Source: JAIQFL01 sp035501495
Lineage (GTDB): Bacteria > Acidobacteriota > Terriglobia > Bryobacterales > Bryobacteraceae
Assembly (NCBI GenBank): GCA_035501495.1
Contig: DATJWB010000264.1
Location: 110,538 to 174,537, forward strand
Direction: 5' to 3'
DNA: 64,000 nt
Below, piece by piece: positions 55,894 through 63,568 of this stretch. The notes beneath the pieces were generated by a model. It made no database searches and was not told where the DNA came from. It saw only the letters and a program-made list of their open reading frames with translations. The position numbers were made by a program, and so were the translations under genes. How positions within the stretch are numbered: the first letter of the stretch is position 1; every line of letters begins with the position of its first letter.

Positions 55894-56607
55894 ATGGCGC
55901 CGCTCGTTTCGTGTATTCTCGCAACACGCAACCGGCGGCCGTTCTTTGCGCAAGCCTTGGAATACTACCGGGTACAAAGCTATCCGAATTCCGAACTCGT
56001 TGTGATCGATGACGGAGACGTTACCATTGCCGATCTCTGCCGGGATTTGCCCAACCTTACCTACATCCGGCTTTCCCAACGCACTCCCACGGGATCGAAA
56101 CTAAACCTGGGAATCGAAGCCAGCCGGGGCGAGATCCTGCAGAAGATCGACGACGACGATTACTACGGCCCCGAGTTCCTTTCCAAAGCGGCTGGGCGCC
56201 TGATTGCATCAAAGGACCCGAACTCGCTGGTTGCATGGTGCTGCTTTGGAGTCGTGATCGCTGGCGAGGCCGAATTGTTCTTCTCGGGCCACGGCTGGAG
56301 CGCCGGGGGAACGTTCTGTTTCTTTCGCGCGCTTTGGCGGCAGCATCCCTTTCGCGATGTGTTTCGCTCGTCGGATTCCTGGTTCCTGCGCGACAACCGG
56401 CCGGCTATTCAGCGGGTCTGCGCCGCCGATCAGTATATCGTCTGCCGGCACGGCCGGAATACCTGGGTTCGCATTAAAGGCTGCGATTCGGTTGAGCAGT
56501 ACTTTCGGCGCCGCCGGTCTTCGAAGTCCCTTGAGGAGACCGTAGGCGTCCGGCACGCGGCATTTTACAAAGGCCTGCCGGGACACTCGGAGGTCGCGGA
56601 TGCCTGA
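55894..56607 (+). CDS. Family 2 glycosyltransferase
   Basis: The protein has 237 aa with a GT-A fold. It opens with VSCILATRNRRPFFAQAL, then ELVVIDDGD, RGEILQKIDDDDYYGPEFL (the DxD metal-binding motif), and a shorter than usual C-terminal acceptor half. No membrane helix, so it is probably cytoplasmic. It is the first gene of a four-gene operon and its stop overlaps the start of the kinase gene by eight bases. The acceptor may be the small repeat protein encoded last, but lipid or polysaccharide acceptors are equally possible. Confidence 0.88.
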   Translation: MAPLVSCILATRNRRPFFAQALEYYRVQSYPNSELVVIDDGDVTIADLCRDLPNLTYIRLSQRTPTGSKLNLGIEASRGEILQKIDDDDYYGPEFLSKAAGRLIASKDPNSLVAWCCFGVVIAGEAELFFSGHGWSAGGTFCFFRALWRQHPFRDVFRSSDSWFLRDNRPAIQRVCAADQYIVCRHGRNTWVRIKGCDSVEQYFRRRRSSKSLEETVGVRHAAFYKGLPGHSEVADA

Positions 56608-59560
56608 CGGTGCGGATTTCCGGCCCGAAGAATGGGACTGCGTCAAAGAGCTTTTCGTGGATTGTCAGTCCCTGCCGAAGGAGGAAAGAGCAGTATGGCT
56701 GGTCGCGCACTGTGATTCCGAGAAGATTCGGGTGGAAGTGCTGCGCCTGCTCGAAGCGCCTCACGAGTCGTCGTTTCTGGAGCGTGGCGTCGCCTACGAT
56801 GTCTTCGGCGTATCGGCCCGCCTCGAAACGGTCGGACCCTTCCGAATTGTGAAGCAGCTCGGGCGCGGCGGCATGGGGGTGGTATTCGAAGCGATCGACG
56901 AACGGCTCGGACGCCCCTCAGCCGTCAAGATTCTCCGGCCGGTCGAAGGCGCCGATCGGGATGCCCGCAAAGACCTGTTGTGGGAGGCCCGGGCCGCCTC
57001 CAGCTTGAATCATCCCAACATCGTGACCATTTACGAAATCGGCTCGGAAGGCGACCTCGACTACATCGCAATGGAGTGCATTCGAGGCCATTCGCTGGCC
57101 CAGGTCCTGGCCCACGGGCTCCCGCCGTTGGAGAAGGCGCTGGACATCGCCGTGCAAATTGCCAAGGCCCTCGAAGCGGCGCACACCGAGGGCCTGGTGC
57201 ACCGCGACCTGAAGCCGGGCAACGTCATGGTCACCGAAAGCGGACTCGTGAAACTGCTCGATTTCGGGCTGGCCAAGCGAGTGGCAACGGCCTCGGCCGG
57301 CAACCAGCTTGACAATGTCGCAACCCGAACCATGGCTCCTTACACGATCCAAGGAGGTTTTGCGGGCACCGCGGCTTATGCCTCTCCCGAGATCGCCCAA
57401 GGCAAACCCGCCGGCGTGCGGTCTGATATCTTTTCTTTTGGATCGGTGCTCTATGAGCTCCTCACCGGCCAGCGCGCGTTCACGGGCGGCACTACGGTCT
57501 CGGTGCTGGCGAGCATCATCTACACGCAGCCCCAGCCGCCCAGCGCCAGGCTGCGGCGCGTGGACCGGCGGCTGGACGAAATTGTCAGCGGGTGTCTGCG
57601 CAAGGAACCCGAGCAGCGCTTTGCCTCGATCGGCGAAGTGCGCGCGCGGCTGGAACAGGTCCGGGAGTCGCCTTTCGGAGGGATCCGCTGGAGACCATTA
57701 GGGGCCGCGGCCGCGATGTTGATCGTGCTGGCAGTTTCTGCCGCCGCCATCCTGTTGGCGGCGCGGTGGATCGCCGAGTGGCGAAACCGCCTGCCGGGAA
57801 TGACCGCCAACGCCAACCTCGCCAAGCTCACCAGCGACTCCGGCCTCACCGCTTATCCCGCCATTTCCCCTGACGGAAAACTGCTGGTATATTCCTCGGA
57901 CCGCGGCAGCGGCAACCTGGACCTGTGGCTTCAGCAGGTGGGCGGCGGCGACCCGATTCGACTGACGAGCGACCCGGCGGATGATTACCAGGCTGCTTTT
58001 TCTCCGGATGGCACCAGAGTCGTTTTCCGCTCGGAGCGCAACGGCGGCGGAATCTATACCATCCCTGCCCTGGGTGGCGCCGAACGGTTGCTGGCGCAGG
58101 GGTGCCGCGACCCGGGGGTCTCTCCTGACGGCCAATGGGTGGCGTGTTGGACGGGATCCGTCGGGGGCAGCTTGTATTCCGGCTCGGCCCGGATTCTGCT
58201 CGTGCCGACCCTCGGCGGCGAGCCTCGGCTGTTTCGCCCCGATTTTCAAACCTCCGCCTTCCCCGTGTGGATGCGCGACGGCAGCCTTCTGTTCCTCGGA
58301 CGCAGGGAGGGGGCCGCCAACTCGAAGGCGGTAGTGGATTGGTGGGTCGCATCGGTGAACGGATCCGATGCCGTCCCGGTTGGGGCGATCGCCCGCTTTA
58401 AGGAGGCCGGCCTGTCGCAACCACCGAGTCTGTTCTGGATCAAGCCCGAAAGCGTGCTGCAAAAGCGGCGAGCGATCCTGTTCACCGCCACCCGCGGCGA
58501 CGCCACCAATATCTGGCAGTTGCCCATAGACGTTTCGGGAAAAGCCGCCGGCGCTCCCCAGAGGGTGACCATCGGCGCCTCCTTCGACGCGGCACCCCGA
58601 GTCGCGGAGAGCGGAGATCAGATCGTCATGGCATTTGCCAGCTTGGGAATCGACGTGGGTGTTTGGAAGCTGCCGTTGAAACCGGACGGCTCAGCCGCAG
58701 GGGATCCGCAACGCCTGGTGTCCGGCCTGCCGGGAATTGCCTCGCCCTCGATGAGCGCGGACGGGAAGACCCTGGTTTTTTCGTCCAGCCGGAACGATGG
58801 GGGACGGGTCGTCGCCTTGGATCTGCCGACCTCTGCCCAGAGCGTAGTCATGACGGTGCGGAGCGCCCGCATCGTGCGCCCGATTCTGAGTCGAAACGGG
58901 GCGATGCTCGTCTTCGCGACGGGCGCCATCGCCAACCGGATGAGCCTTCGCGGGGGCATTCCCGAGCAGATTTGCTCTCGTTGCGGTCCGCCGACCGACG
59001 TGAATGTTGATGGAAGCGAAGTTTTGTTTGAGTCTTCCGGTGGCGAAGAACGCCTGCAGTTGTGGACCCGCGGTGAGCTCCGGCCGCTGCTCCGGGCAAC
59101 CGATCCGCGGGGACGGTCGCAGTTCGCGGGGCGGATTTCTCCCGACGGCAAATGGGTGGCGTTCTGCGCCGTCCCGCGCAATTCGGCGGCCCGCCACATT
59201 GTCATCGTGCCGAAAGCGCCGCAGCGGGACATTGCCGCCGAAGAATGGATCGCAGTCAGCGGCGCCGATGCCGACGACCGTGAACCCTACTGGTCGCCGG
59301 ATGGGAAGCGCATCTATTTTCTCTCCAGCCGCGACGGCTTTCGCTGCATATGGGCGCGGCCGCTGAATCCGGCAACCGCCCGTCCCACCGGGCCGGCTTA
59401 CGCCGTTTTCCATTTTCACCATGCCGGGCGGAGCATCCAAACCATACGCCCCACCAGTGGAGAAATCGGATTCTCCGTCGTCCGGGACGGGCTCCTCTTC
59501 ACCCTGGCGGACACCACCGGGAACGTCTGGCTGCAGACCGGCTGGGTGAACAACCAATAG
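56600..59560 (+). CDS. Ser/Thr protein kinase with membrane helix and TolB-like propeller
   Basis: The protein has 986 aa. Residues 80-350 are a complete Hanks-type kinase: glycine loop GRGGMGVV, lysine K110 (SAVKIL), catalytic HRDLKPGN with D203, DFG at 221-223 and the substrate-binding segment YASPEIAQGK. A transmembrane helix follows at about 365-392 (AAAMLIVLAVSAAAILLAA). The outer C-terminal region is a WD40/TolB-like propeller with repeated YPAISPDGK, FSPDGTRVVF and PYWSPDGKRIYF. Such kinases sense or signal from the periplasm in Acidobacteria. It overlaps the first glycosyltransferase gene by eight bases and the second one starts two bases after its stop. Confidence 0.95.
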   Translation: MPDGADFRPEEWDCVKELFVDCQSLPKEERAVWLVAHCDSEKIRVEVLRLLEAPHESSFLERGVAYDVFGVSARLETVGPFRIVKQLGRGGMGVVFEAIDERLGRPSAVKILRPVEGADRDARKDLLWEARAASSLNHPNIVTIYEIGSEGDLDYIAMECIRGHSLAQVLAHGLPPLEKALDIAVQIAKALEAAHTEGLVHRDLKPGNVMVTESGLVKLLDFGLAKRVATASAGNQLDNVATRTMAPYTIQGGFAGTAAYASPEIAQGKPAGVRSDIFSFGSVLYELLTGQRAFTGGTTVSVLASIIYTQPQPPSARLRRVDRRLDEIVSGCLRKEPEQRFASIGEVRARLEQVRESPFGGIRWRPLGAAAAMLIVLAVSAAAILLAARWIAEWRNRLPGMTANANLAKLTSDSGLTAYPAISPDGKLLVYSSDRGSGNLDLWLQQVGGGDPIRLTSDPADDYQAAFSPDGTRVVFRSERNGGGIYTIPALGGAERLLAQGCRDPGVSPDGQWVACWTGSVGGSLYSGSARILLVPTLGGEPRLFRPDFQTSAFPVWMRDGSLLFLGRREGAANSKAVVDWWVASVNGSDAVPVGAIARFKEAGLSQPPSLFWIKPESVLQKRRAILFTATRGDATNIWQLPIDVSGKAAGAPQRVTIGASFDAAPRVAESGDQIVMAFASLGIDVGVWKLPLKPDGSAAGDPQRLVSGLPGIASPSMSADGKTLVFSSSRNDGGRVVALDLPTSAQSVVMTVRSARIVRPILSRNGAMLVFATGAIANRMSLRGGIPEQICSRCGPPTDVNVDGSEVLFESSGGEERLQLWTRGELRPLLRATDPRGRSQFAGRISPDGKWVAFCAVPRNSAARHIVIVPKAPQRDIAAEEWIAVSGADADDREPYWSPDGKRIYFLSSRDGFRCIWARPLNPATARPTGPAYAVFHFHHAGRSIQTIRPTSGEIGFSVVRDGLLFTLADTTGNVWLQTGWVNNQ

Positions 59561-59561
59561 C

Positions 59562-60425
59562 ATGATCAGCCTTGTCATTATCTCCCGCAACGAGGGAGCG
59601 GAACTGGAGGCCACGGTGCGCAACCTCGTCGAGACCGCGCACCCGGAAGAGCCGGAGATCGTGGTGGTGGATGACGGTTCAACCGACGGGTCAACCGCAT
59701 TTCTCAGCGAATTTCCGAATGTCCGGGTATTGCGGTCGGAAGGCATTGGCGTGGCGAACGCGCGGAATCTGGGGGCGTGCCACGCACGGGGCGCCATTAT
59801 CGTCTTCAGCGACGCGCACATTCGGGCGCCAAAAGACTGGCCGGGTCCAATTGTAGAGGCGCTTGAGCGATCGGAAACTGGGGCCTGCGCTCCCGGCATT
59901 TCCAGCCTTACCGAACCGCGGAGGCGCGGGTTCGGGCTGTATTTCGCCGGTCCGGAGTTGCACGCCCGCTGGCGGCCGAAGACGTCGAAAGCCCCGGAAC
60001 CGGCGCCGATCCTGCCCGGATGTTTTCTGGCCATGCGCCGCGACGTGTTCGAGGCAACCGGGGGTTTCGATGCGGGGATGCGCCAGTTGGGAGGCAACGA
60101 CAACGAGCTGAGCTTTCGCCTATGGACGCTCGGCTACCGCCTTCTGGTGCTGCCGCAGTTGGAGGTGGCGCACCTGTTCCGAACCTCCGTGCCGTATGAG
60201 GCTACCTGGGCGGCGGTGGTGCACAATAGGCTCCGGATGGCCTTTGTGCACTTCAGCCGGGAACGCCGGGAACGGGTAATCGGCGCACTGCGGCATTACG
60301 AAGCCTTTCCGGCTGGACTCTCCATGGCGGTGGAGAGCGATCTGCGGGGCCGCCGTAGTCTCGTAGAGCGGAGCCGCAAGTTCGATGACGATTGGTTTTT
60401 CAGGAACTTCAATCTGGAGTGCTGA
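59562..60425 (+). CDS. Family 2 glycosyltransferase
   Basis: The protein has 287 aa. It has VIISRNEGAELEATVRNLVE, EIVVVDDGSTDGS and IIVFSDAHIRAPKDW (the first metal-binding region), then GCFLAMRRDVFEATGGFD, a marker of the GT2 GT-A fold after the donor site. The C-terminal LSFRLWTLGYRLLVLP and AHLFRTSVPY belong to the acceptor half. No clear membrane helix. It differs clearly from the 237-aa glycosyltransferase upstream, so the two probably transfer different sugars or act on different acceptors. The small STMPP repeat gene starts 11 bases after its stop codon. Confidence 0.9.
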   Translation: MISLVIISRNEGAELEATVRNLVETAHPEEPEIVVVDDGSTDGSTAFLSEFPNVRVLRSEGIGVANARNLGACHARGAIIVFSDAHIRAPKDWPGPIVEALERSETGACAPGISSLTEPRRRGFGLYFAGPELHARWRPKTSKAPEPAPILPGCFLAMRRDVFEATGGFDAGMRQLGGNDNELSFRLWTLGYRLLVLPQLEVAHLFRTSVPYEATWAAVVHNRLRMAFVHFSRERRERVIGALRHYEAFPAGLSMAVESDLRGRRSLVERSRKFDDDWFFRNFNLEC

Positions 60426-60436
60426 GGATAAACAAT

Positions 60437-60742
60437 ATGACGCCAATGACCCCACAATTCGACAACCTGCCACCTGATGAGTTAGGCGAACCGCGCAAGA
60501 TTGTGCTGCGGCCTGAGCGCCGGGAAGAACGCGAAGCGACGGAACGAAAGGCGAGTGAGGCGACGGCTGGGTATTCCACCATGCCGCCGTCCACCATGCC
60601 CCCGTCCACGATGCCTCCCTCGACTTGGCCGCCATCCACCATGACCCCCTCCACGATGCCGCCATCGACGATGCCTCCTTCGACGATGCCTCCATCCACC
60701 ATGCCTCCCTCGACTTGGCCGCCTGATGCAGAGGAGGAGTAA
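60437..60742 (+). CDS. Small Ser/Thr/Pro pentapeptide-repeat protein
   Basis: The protein has 101 aa. The first 46 residues are polar and charged (LGEPRKIVLRPERREEREAT) and may be a leader or binding domain. Residues 47-96 are ten tandem pentapeptides, in order STMPP three times, STWPP, STMTP, STMPP four times and STWPP. The end is DAEEE. There is no signal peptide and no cysteine. The codons differ between repeat units, so selection has kept the peptide rather than the DNA. It is the last gene of an operon with two glycosyltransferases and a Ser/Thr kinase, so a Ser/Thr modified by phosphate or sugar is a natural hypothesis. I know no family. Confidence 0.85.
   Translation: MTPMTPQFDNLPPDELGEPRKIVLRPERREEREATERKASEATAGYSTMPPSTMPPSTMPPSTWPPSTMTPSTMPPSTMPPSTMPPSTMPPSTWPPDAEEE
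60575..60724 (+). repeat. Ten tandem 15-base coding repeats
   Basis: Ten consecutive 15-base units encode STMPP, STWPP or STMTP. A typical unit is TCCACCATGCCGCCG. The units differ in synonymous positions and group as four units ending in Trp and six units ending in Trp, which suggests duplication of a smaller block followed by divergence. Confidence 0.9.
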
Positions 60743-60785
60743 GTCGCGATTGGCGGCCAATCGTGCTGACTGACTCAGTAGAAGG

Positions 60786-61370
60786 TCACTTCGGACGCTG
60801 ATCCGGCCGCCTGCTCAGCTCGGCGTATAGCCAGGCCCGAGCGACCGCCCAATCTCGTTTCACGGTGCGGGGCGAGATCGCCAGCACTTGGGCGGTTTCA
60901 TCTTCGGTCAGGCCGGCGAAATAGCGCAGCTCGACGATACGGCCTTGCCGGGAATCGATGGCGCTCAGGCGGGTCAAGGCCTCGTCAATCGCCAGTACGT
61001 TGTCAAGCGAGGAAAACGCTCCGATGCAGTCCAGATCGTCGGCCGGGCGCTGGAGATCGCGGCCGCGCTTCAAGGCGCGTTTCTGACGGCCGTAGTCCAC
61101 CAGAATCCGACGCATCGACTGGGCTGCCACGGCGAAGAAATGAGCGCGGTTCTGCCAACTTCGGTCTGGCTGATCGATGAGCTTGAGGAACGCCTCGTCG
61201 GCAATCGCGGTTGGCTGGAGGGTGTGTGTGGGTGCTTCACGCGCCATCATGCGGCCCGCAATCCGCCGCAATTCGGAGTAGACCGCCTGGGCTAATGCGT
61301 CCTCCGCCCTGGAATCACCGCAGGCGACCCTCTTTAGCAACAGGGTAATCTCGCCCGGCGTGTTGTCCAT
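60786..61370 (-). CDS. ECF-type RNA polymerase sigma factor
   Basis: The protein has 194 aa. Region 2 is near 15-85 (LLLKRVACGDSRAEDALAQ, then YSELRRIAGRMM), with the linker and HTLQPTAIADEAFLKLIDQ typical of the ECF subgroup common in Acidobacteria and Planctomycetes. Region 4 is near 130-185 (IVELRYFAGLTEDETAQVL followed by RTVKRDWAVARAWLYAEL), the -35 binding helix-turn-helix. No anti-sigma gene is visible. It converges with the STMPP gene 43 bases away and is divergent from the subtilisin-like protease gene, so it may control one of them. Confidence 0.93.
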   Translation of the reverse strand: MDNTPGEITLLLKRVACGDSRAEDALAQAVYSELRRIAGRMMAREAPTHTLQPTAIADEAFLKLIDQPDRSWQNRAHFFAVAAQSMRRILVDYGRQKRALKRGRDLQRPADDLDCIGAFSSLDNVLAIDEALTRLSAIDSRQGRIVELRYFAGLTEDETAQVLAISPRTVKRDWAVARAWLYAELSRRPDQRPK

Positions 61371-61423
61371 GTCAGATCCCGTATGGTACCATGCGGGAAC
61401 TCAATCACCGCCGAGGTTACCTG

Positions 61424-62905
61424 ATGAACGTCCAAGGTAAGCCGAACCAACAGCCGTTGCGCTTCCCTTTACGCGCCCCGCGTATTCCCTCCCCCGAACC
61501 TATCGTTCAAATTGAGATAGCTCAGGGCGTCAATGACCTGGCCGCCATGCCGCGTGACTTCGCGGCGGCCTTCGAATCCCTGACGGCCATCGAAGGGCGA
61601 GTTTCGGCGCAGATGATCGAGGTGTTTACCCTCCTCACGTCGCTCGGTGCTCGGAACATTTATAACGCATTCGGTCCGCCTCCGCTGGGCCTGGACGAAG
61701 TGCTTTCGGCAGAAGAAAAGGTATCGCGGGGGCGGCTGTTCCACGTGGTGTTTGCGCCCGGAACGGATCTCAAGTCGATGTCACGCGAGATCCTGTTGAG
61801 ATCCAATAAGCTGGTGACGCGGGCGGCGGCGCTCCCGGCGGACTCCCCGCCTCACCTGCCGGACGATCCGCTGGTGGGAACCAGCGACCACGACGTGGAT
61901 AAGCAATGGTACCTCTTCCGCTGCCGCGCTCCCCGGGCATGGGAACTGGCCACCGGCAGTGGCGTGGTGATCGCCGATGTCGATTGGGGCTGCCGCATCA
62001 CGCACCAGGACCTTACCAACATCGAGCCGCGGAAGGCTTACAACTCGCATGATGGCTCAAACGATGTGACCCATGGCAAACATGTCAGCCATGGCACGGC
62101 CGTGCTGGGTCAGGCGGGGGCTGCTCGCAATCACCTCGGGATCGTGGGATTCGCACCGAATGCCGCTTTATGGCCCATCCAGGCGGTCAGTTCCTCAATC
62201 GATAAGCGCATGCCCGGGACTGCCTGGGCGCGCGGCATCGACTATGTGCTTGCCTCTCGCGACCCCCGGCGCAAGGTGGTGATTATCGAGAACCAGTCCG
62301 GGCGGGGCCGGAACATCGAACAGGAGTACGCGTTGAACCTGGCAATTCAGCAAGGCATCGCGCACGGCCTGGTGATTGTCGTGGCGGCGGGAAATGGGGG
62401 CGCGGATGTCAGTCTGGACGATCACAACCACAAGATTCCCTACACGGGTTCGATCCTCGCGGGTTCGACCGATTACCATCCTTACCTCAACGTCCGCGCG
62501 TGTTCCAGCAACTTCGGCGACCGCCTGACCGTCTCGGCGCCGGGGGATGGCGCTCATGACGTCACCTGCAACAGCACCAACGACGCTTCCTACCGGTCAG
62601 GTTTCGGCGGGACATCTGGAGCCGCCGGCAAGGTTGGAGGGGTGTGCGCGCAGATTCTGGAGATCGACCCTTCGCTGACCCATCGCGAGGTGAAGCAGAT
62701 CCTGGAAATCACCGGAGACGATGTCGTCACTCCGACCAGCAGGCCGGCGGGCGTTTTTCTGGACGCATACCCCGCGGTCCGGATGGCGCAGTATCAGTCG
62801 CAGCGGACCACGGAGGCGGCAAACTCGCGCCGAAGCCGCGGCCACTCTGCCGGGCAGGGCCAGGTGAGCGCCGGATCCGAGGCAGGCATCGGCAGCGAGC
62901 GTTAA
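61424..62905 (+). CDS. Subtilisin-like serine protease (S8), no signal peptide
   Basis: The protein has 493 aa. The start at 61424 is chosen for a GAGG ribosome site seven bases upstream; an ATG at 61391 adds 11 residues but has no such site and lies 20 bases from the divergent sigma factor gene. The catalytic triad is the Asp in IADVDWGC, the His in HGTAVLGQAG and the Ser in GGTSGAAGKVGG. The first 150 residues look like a pro-region. No signal peptide is visible, so it may work in the cytoplasm, for example as a processing protease. Its neighbours are the sigma factor and the STMPP operon, a possible substrate. Confidence 0.93.
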   Translation: MNVQGKPNQQPLRFPLRAPRIPSPEPIVQIEIAQGVNDLAAMPRDFAAAFESLTAIEGRVSAQMIEVFTLLTSLGARNIYNAFGPPPLGLDEVLSAEEKVSRGRLFHVVFAPGTDLKSMSREILLRSNKLVTRAAALPADSPPHLPDDPLVGTSDHDVDKQWYLFRCRAPRAWELATGSGVVIADVDWGCRITHQDLTNIEPRKAYNSHDGSNDVTHGKHVSHGTAVLGQAGAARNHLGIVGFAPNAALWPIQAVSSSIDKRMPGTAWARGIDYVLASRDPRRKVVIIENQSGRGRNIEQEYALNLAIQQGIAHGLVIVVAAGNGGADVSLDDHNHKIPYTGSILAGSTDYHPYLNVRACSSNFGDRLTVSAPGDGAHDVTCNSTNDASYRSGFGGTSGAAGKVGGVCAQILEIDPSLTHREVKQILEITGDDVVTPTSRPAGVFLDAYPAVRMAQYQSQRTTEAANSRRSRGHSAGQGQVSAGSEAGIGSER

Positions 62906-63043
62906 GTGGCCGCGGCTGGGTTCTCGTTAGACCGCCAATTCAAACTGGAAGCAATTCTCTTCCGAGATCGCATGAGGTCTTGGTCCCCGAACCGTCCGTA
63001 CCAGGTTTGGCTTGGCGAACCGGCGTTCATGAAAAACAGGCGT
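62906..63043. other. Spacer-side region, nothing recognised
   Basis: Between the S8 gene and the single CRISPR-like repeat I see no gene and no second repeat. If a CRISPR array once stood here it has been lost or eroded. Confidence 0.4.
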
Positions 63044-63076
63044 GTTTCAACCCAAGTACCCCGCGCGGGGCACGAC
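63044..63076 (-). CRISPR. Single degenerate type I-C CRISPR repeat
   Basis: On the minus strand this 33-base element starts GTCGTGCCCCGCGCGGGG and ends TTGGGTTGAAAC. Type I-C repeats have the frame GTCGC, a CG-rich hairpin, then GTGGATTGAAAC; the ends, the hairpin and the GAAAC tail are kept with several substitutions. It lies 183 bases downstream of cas2, in the usual position. No second copy follows within 140 bases, so it is one repeat and not an active array. Confidence 0.75.
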
Positions 63077-63213
63077 GGCCCGTCCGTTATCTTCTTCAGG
63101 ACCCAGGGCGTTTACTGCCAATTTCGCGAACAGCCATTTCCGTAGTCACCCAACGACGCACCCCGGTGCGATAATCTCCCGCAAATTGCAGTCCCCACAC
63201 GACAAACCCTGAA

Positions 63214-63256
63214 GCGCGAAGCCCCTCGGCGAGCGGTGTCCACTTCACGTTCGCGT
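63214..63256 (-). promoter_or_regulatory. Probable CRISPR leader inverted repeat
   Basis: Just after the cas2 end the minus strand reads GCGAAC, about 30 bases, then TTCGCG. Paired GCGAAC/TTCGCG with this spacing is a feature I associate with the leader next to cas2 in type I-C loci, and the distance to the degenerate repeat fits. Confidence 0.5.
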
Positions 63257-63259
63257 ACC

Positions 63260-63554
63260 TCATACGATCAAGGTACCCTGCGGGTCGTAGCCCGGTTTCG
63301 CTCCTACATGCTCTACCCGGCCTTTCCAATTGTCGCCGAGGAAGTAAAACCGTAGGCTATCATCCGCTGGGCTGATCTCCCTCACTAATTCCGTCCGGAA
63401 AACGGACCCAGTGCGCCATATCCACCAAACACTCGAACACCGAGTTCTGTACCCGCTGCCCGCAGTTCTCGCAAACGCGGGCCACGCGCCTGAGCCGTTT
63501 CCGGCCCTCCTCCGACTCCGTACTCACGTCGTAAGCCACCACCACCAGCATCAT
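63260..63554 (-). pseudogene. cas2: cas2, type I-C, broken by a +1 frameshift
   Basis: The start MMLVVVAYDVSTESEEGRKR and RVARVCENCGQRVQNSVFEC are the conserved N-terminal half of type I-C Cas2, with the metal-binding D after the first strand (AYDVST). After VDMAHWVRF the frame is lost: the next frame continues RTELVREISPADDSLRFYF, GDNWKGRVEHVGAKPGYDPQ and ends TLIV stop, which is the correct C-terminus. The gene is 295 bases, one more than 98 codons, and a run of T at the switch point suggests one inserted T. Only 14 bases separate it from cas1. Confidence 0.88.
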
Positions 63555-63568
63555 CGCTTCGCCTCAAT

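Noticed and set aside
60575..60724. Regular 15-base repeats considered as a CRISPR or satellite array
   Set aside because: There are no spacers, the period is three times five, and the frame is open with synonymous drift, so it is a coding repeat.
63044..63076. A working CRISPR array next to cas2
   Set aside because: Only one repeat is found; without a second copy no spacer can be defined.
62906..63145. Short open frame after the S8 protease gene as a new gene
   Set aside because: It crosses the degenerate CRISPR repeat and leader and has no plausible protein features.
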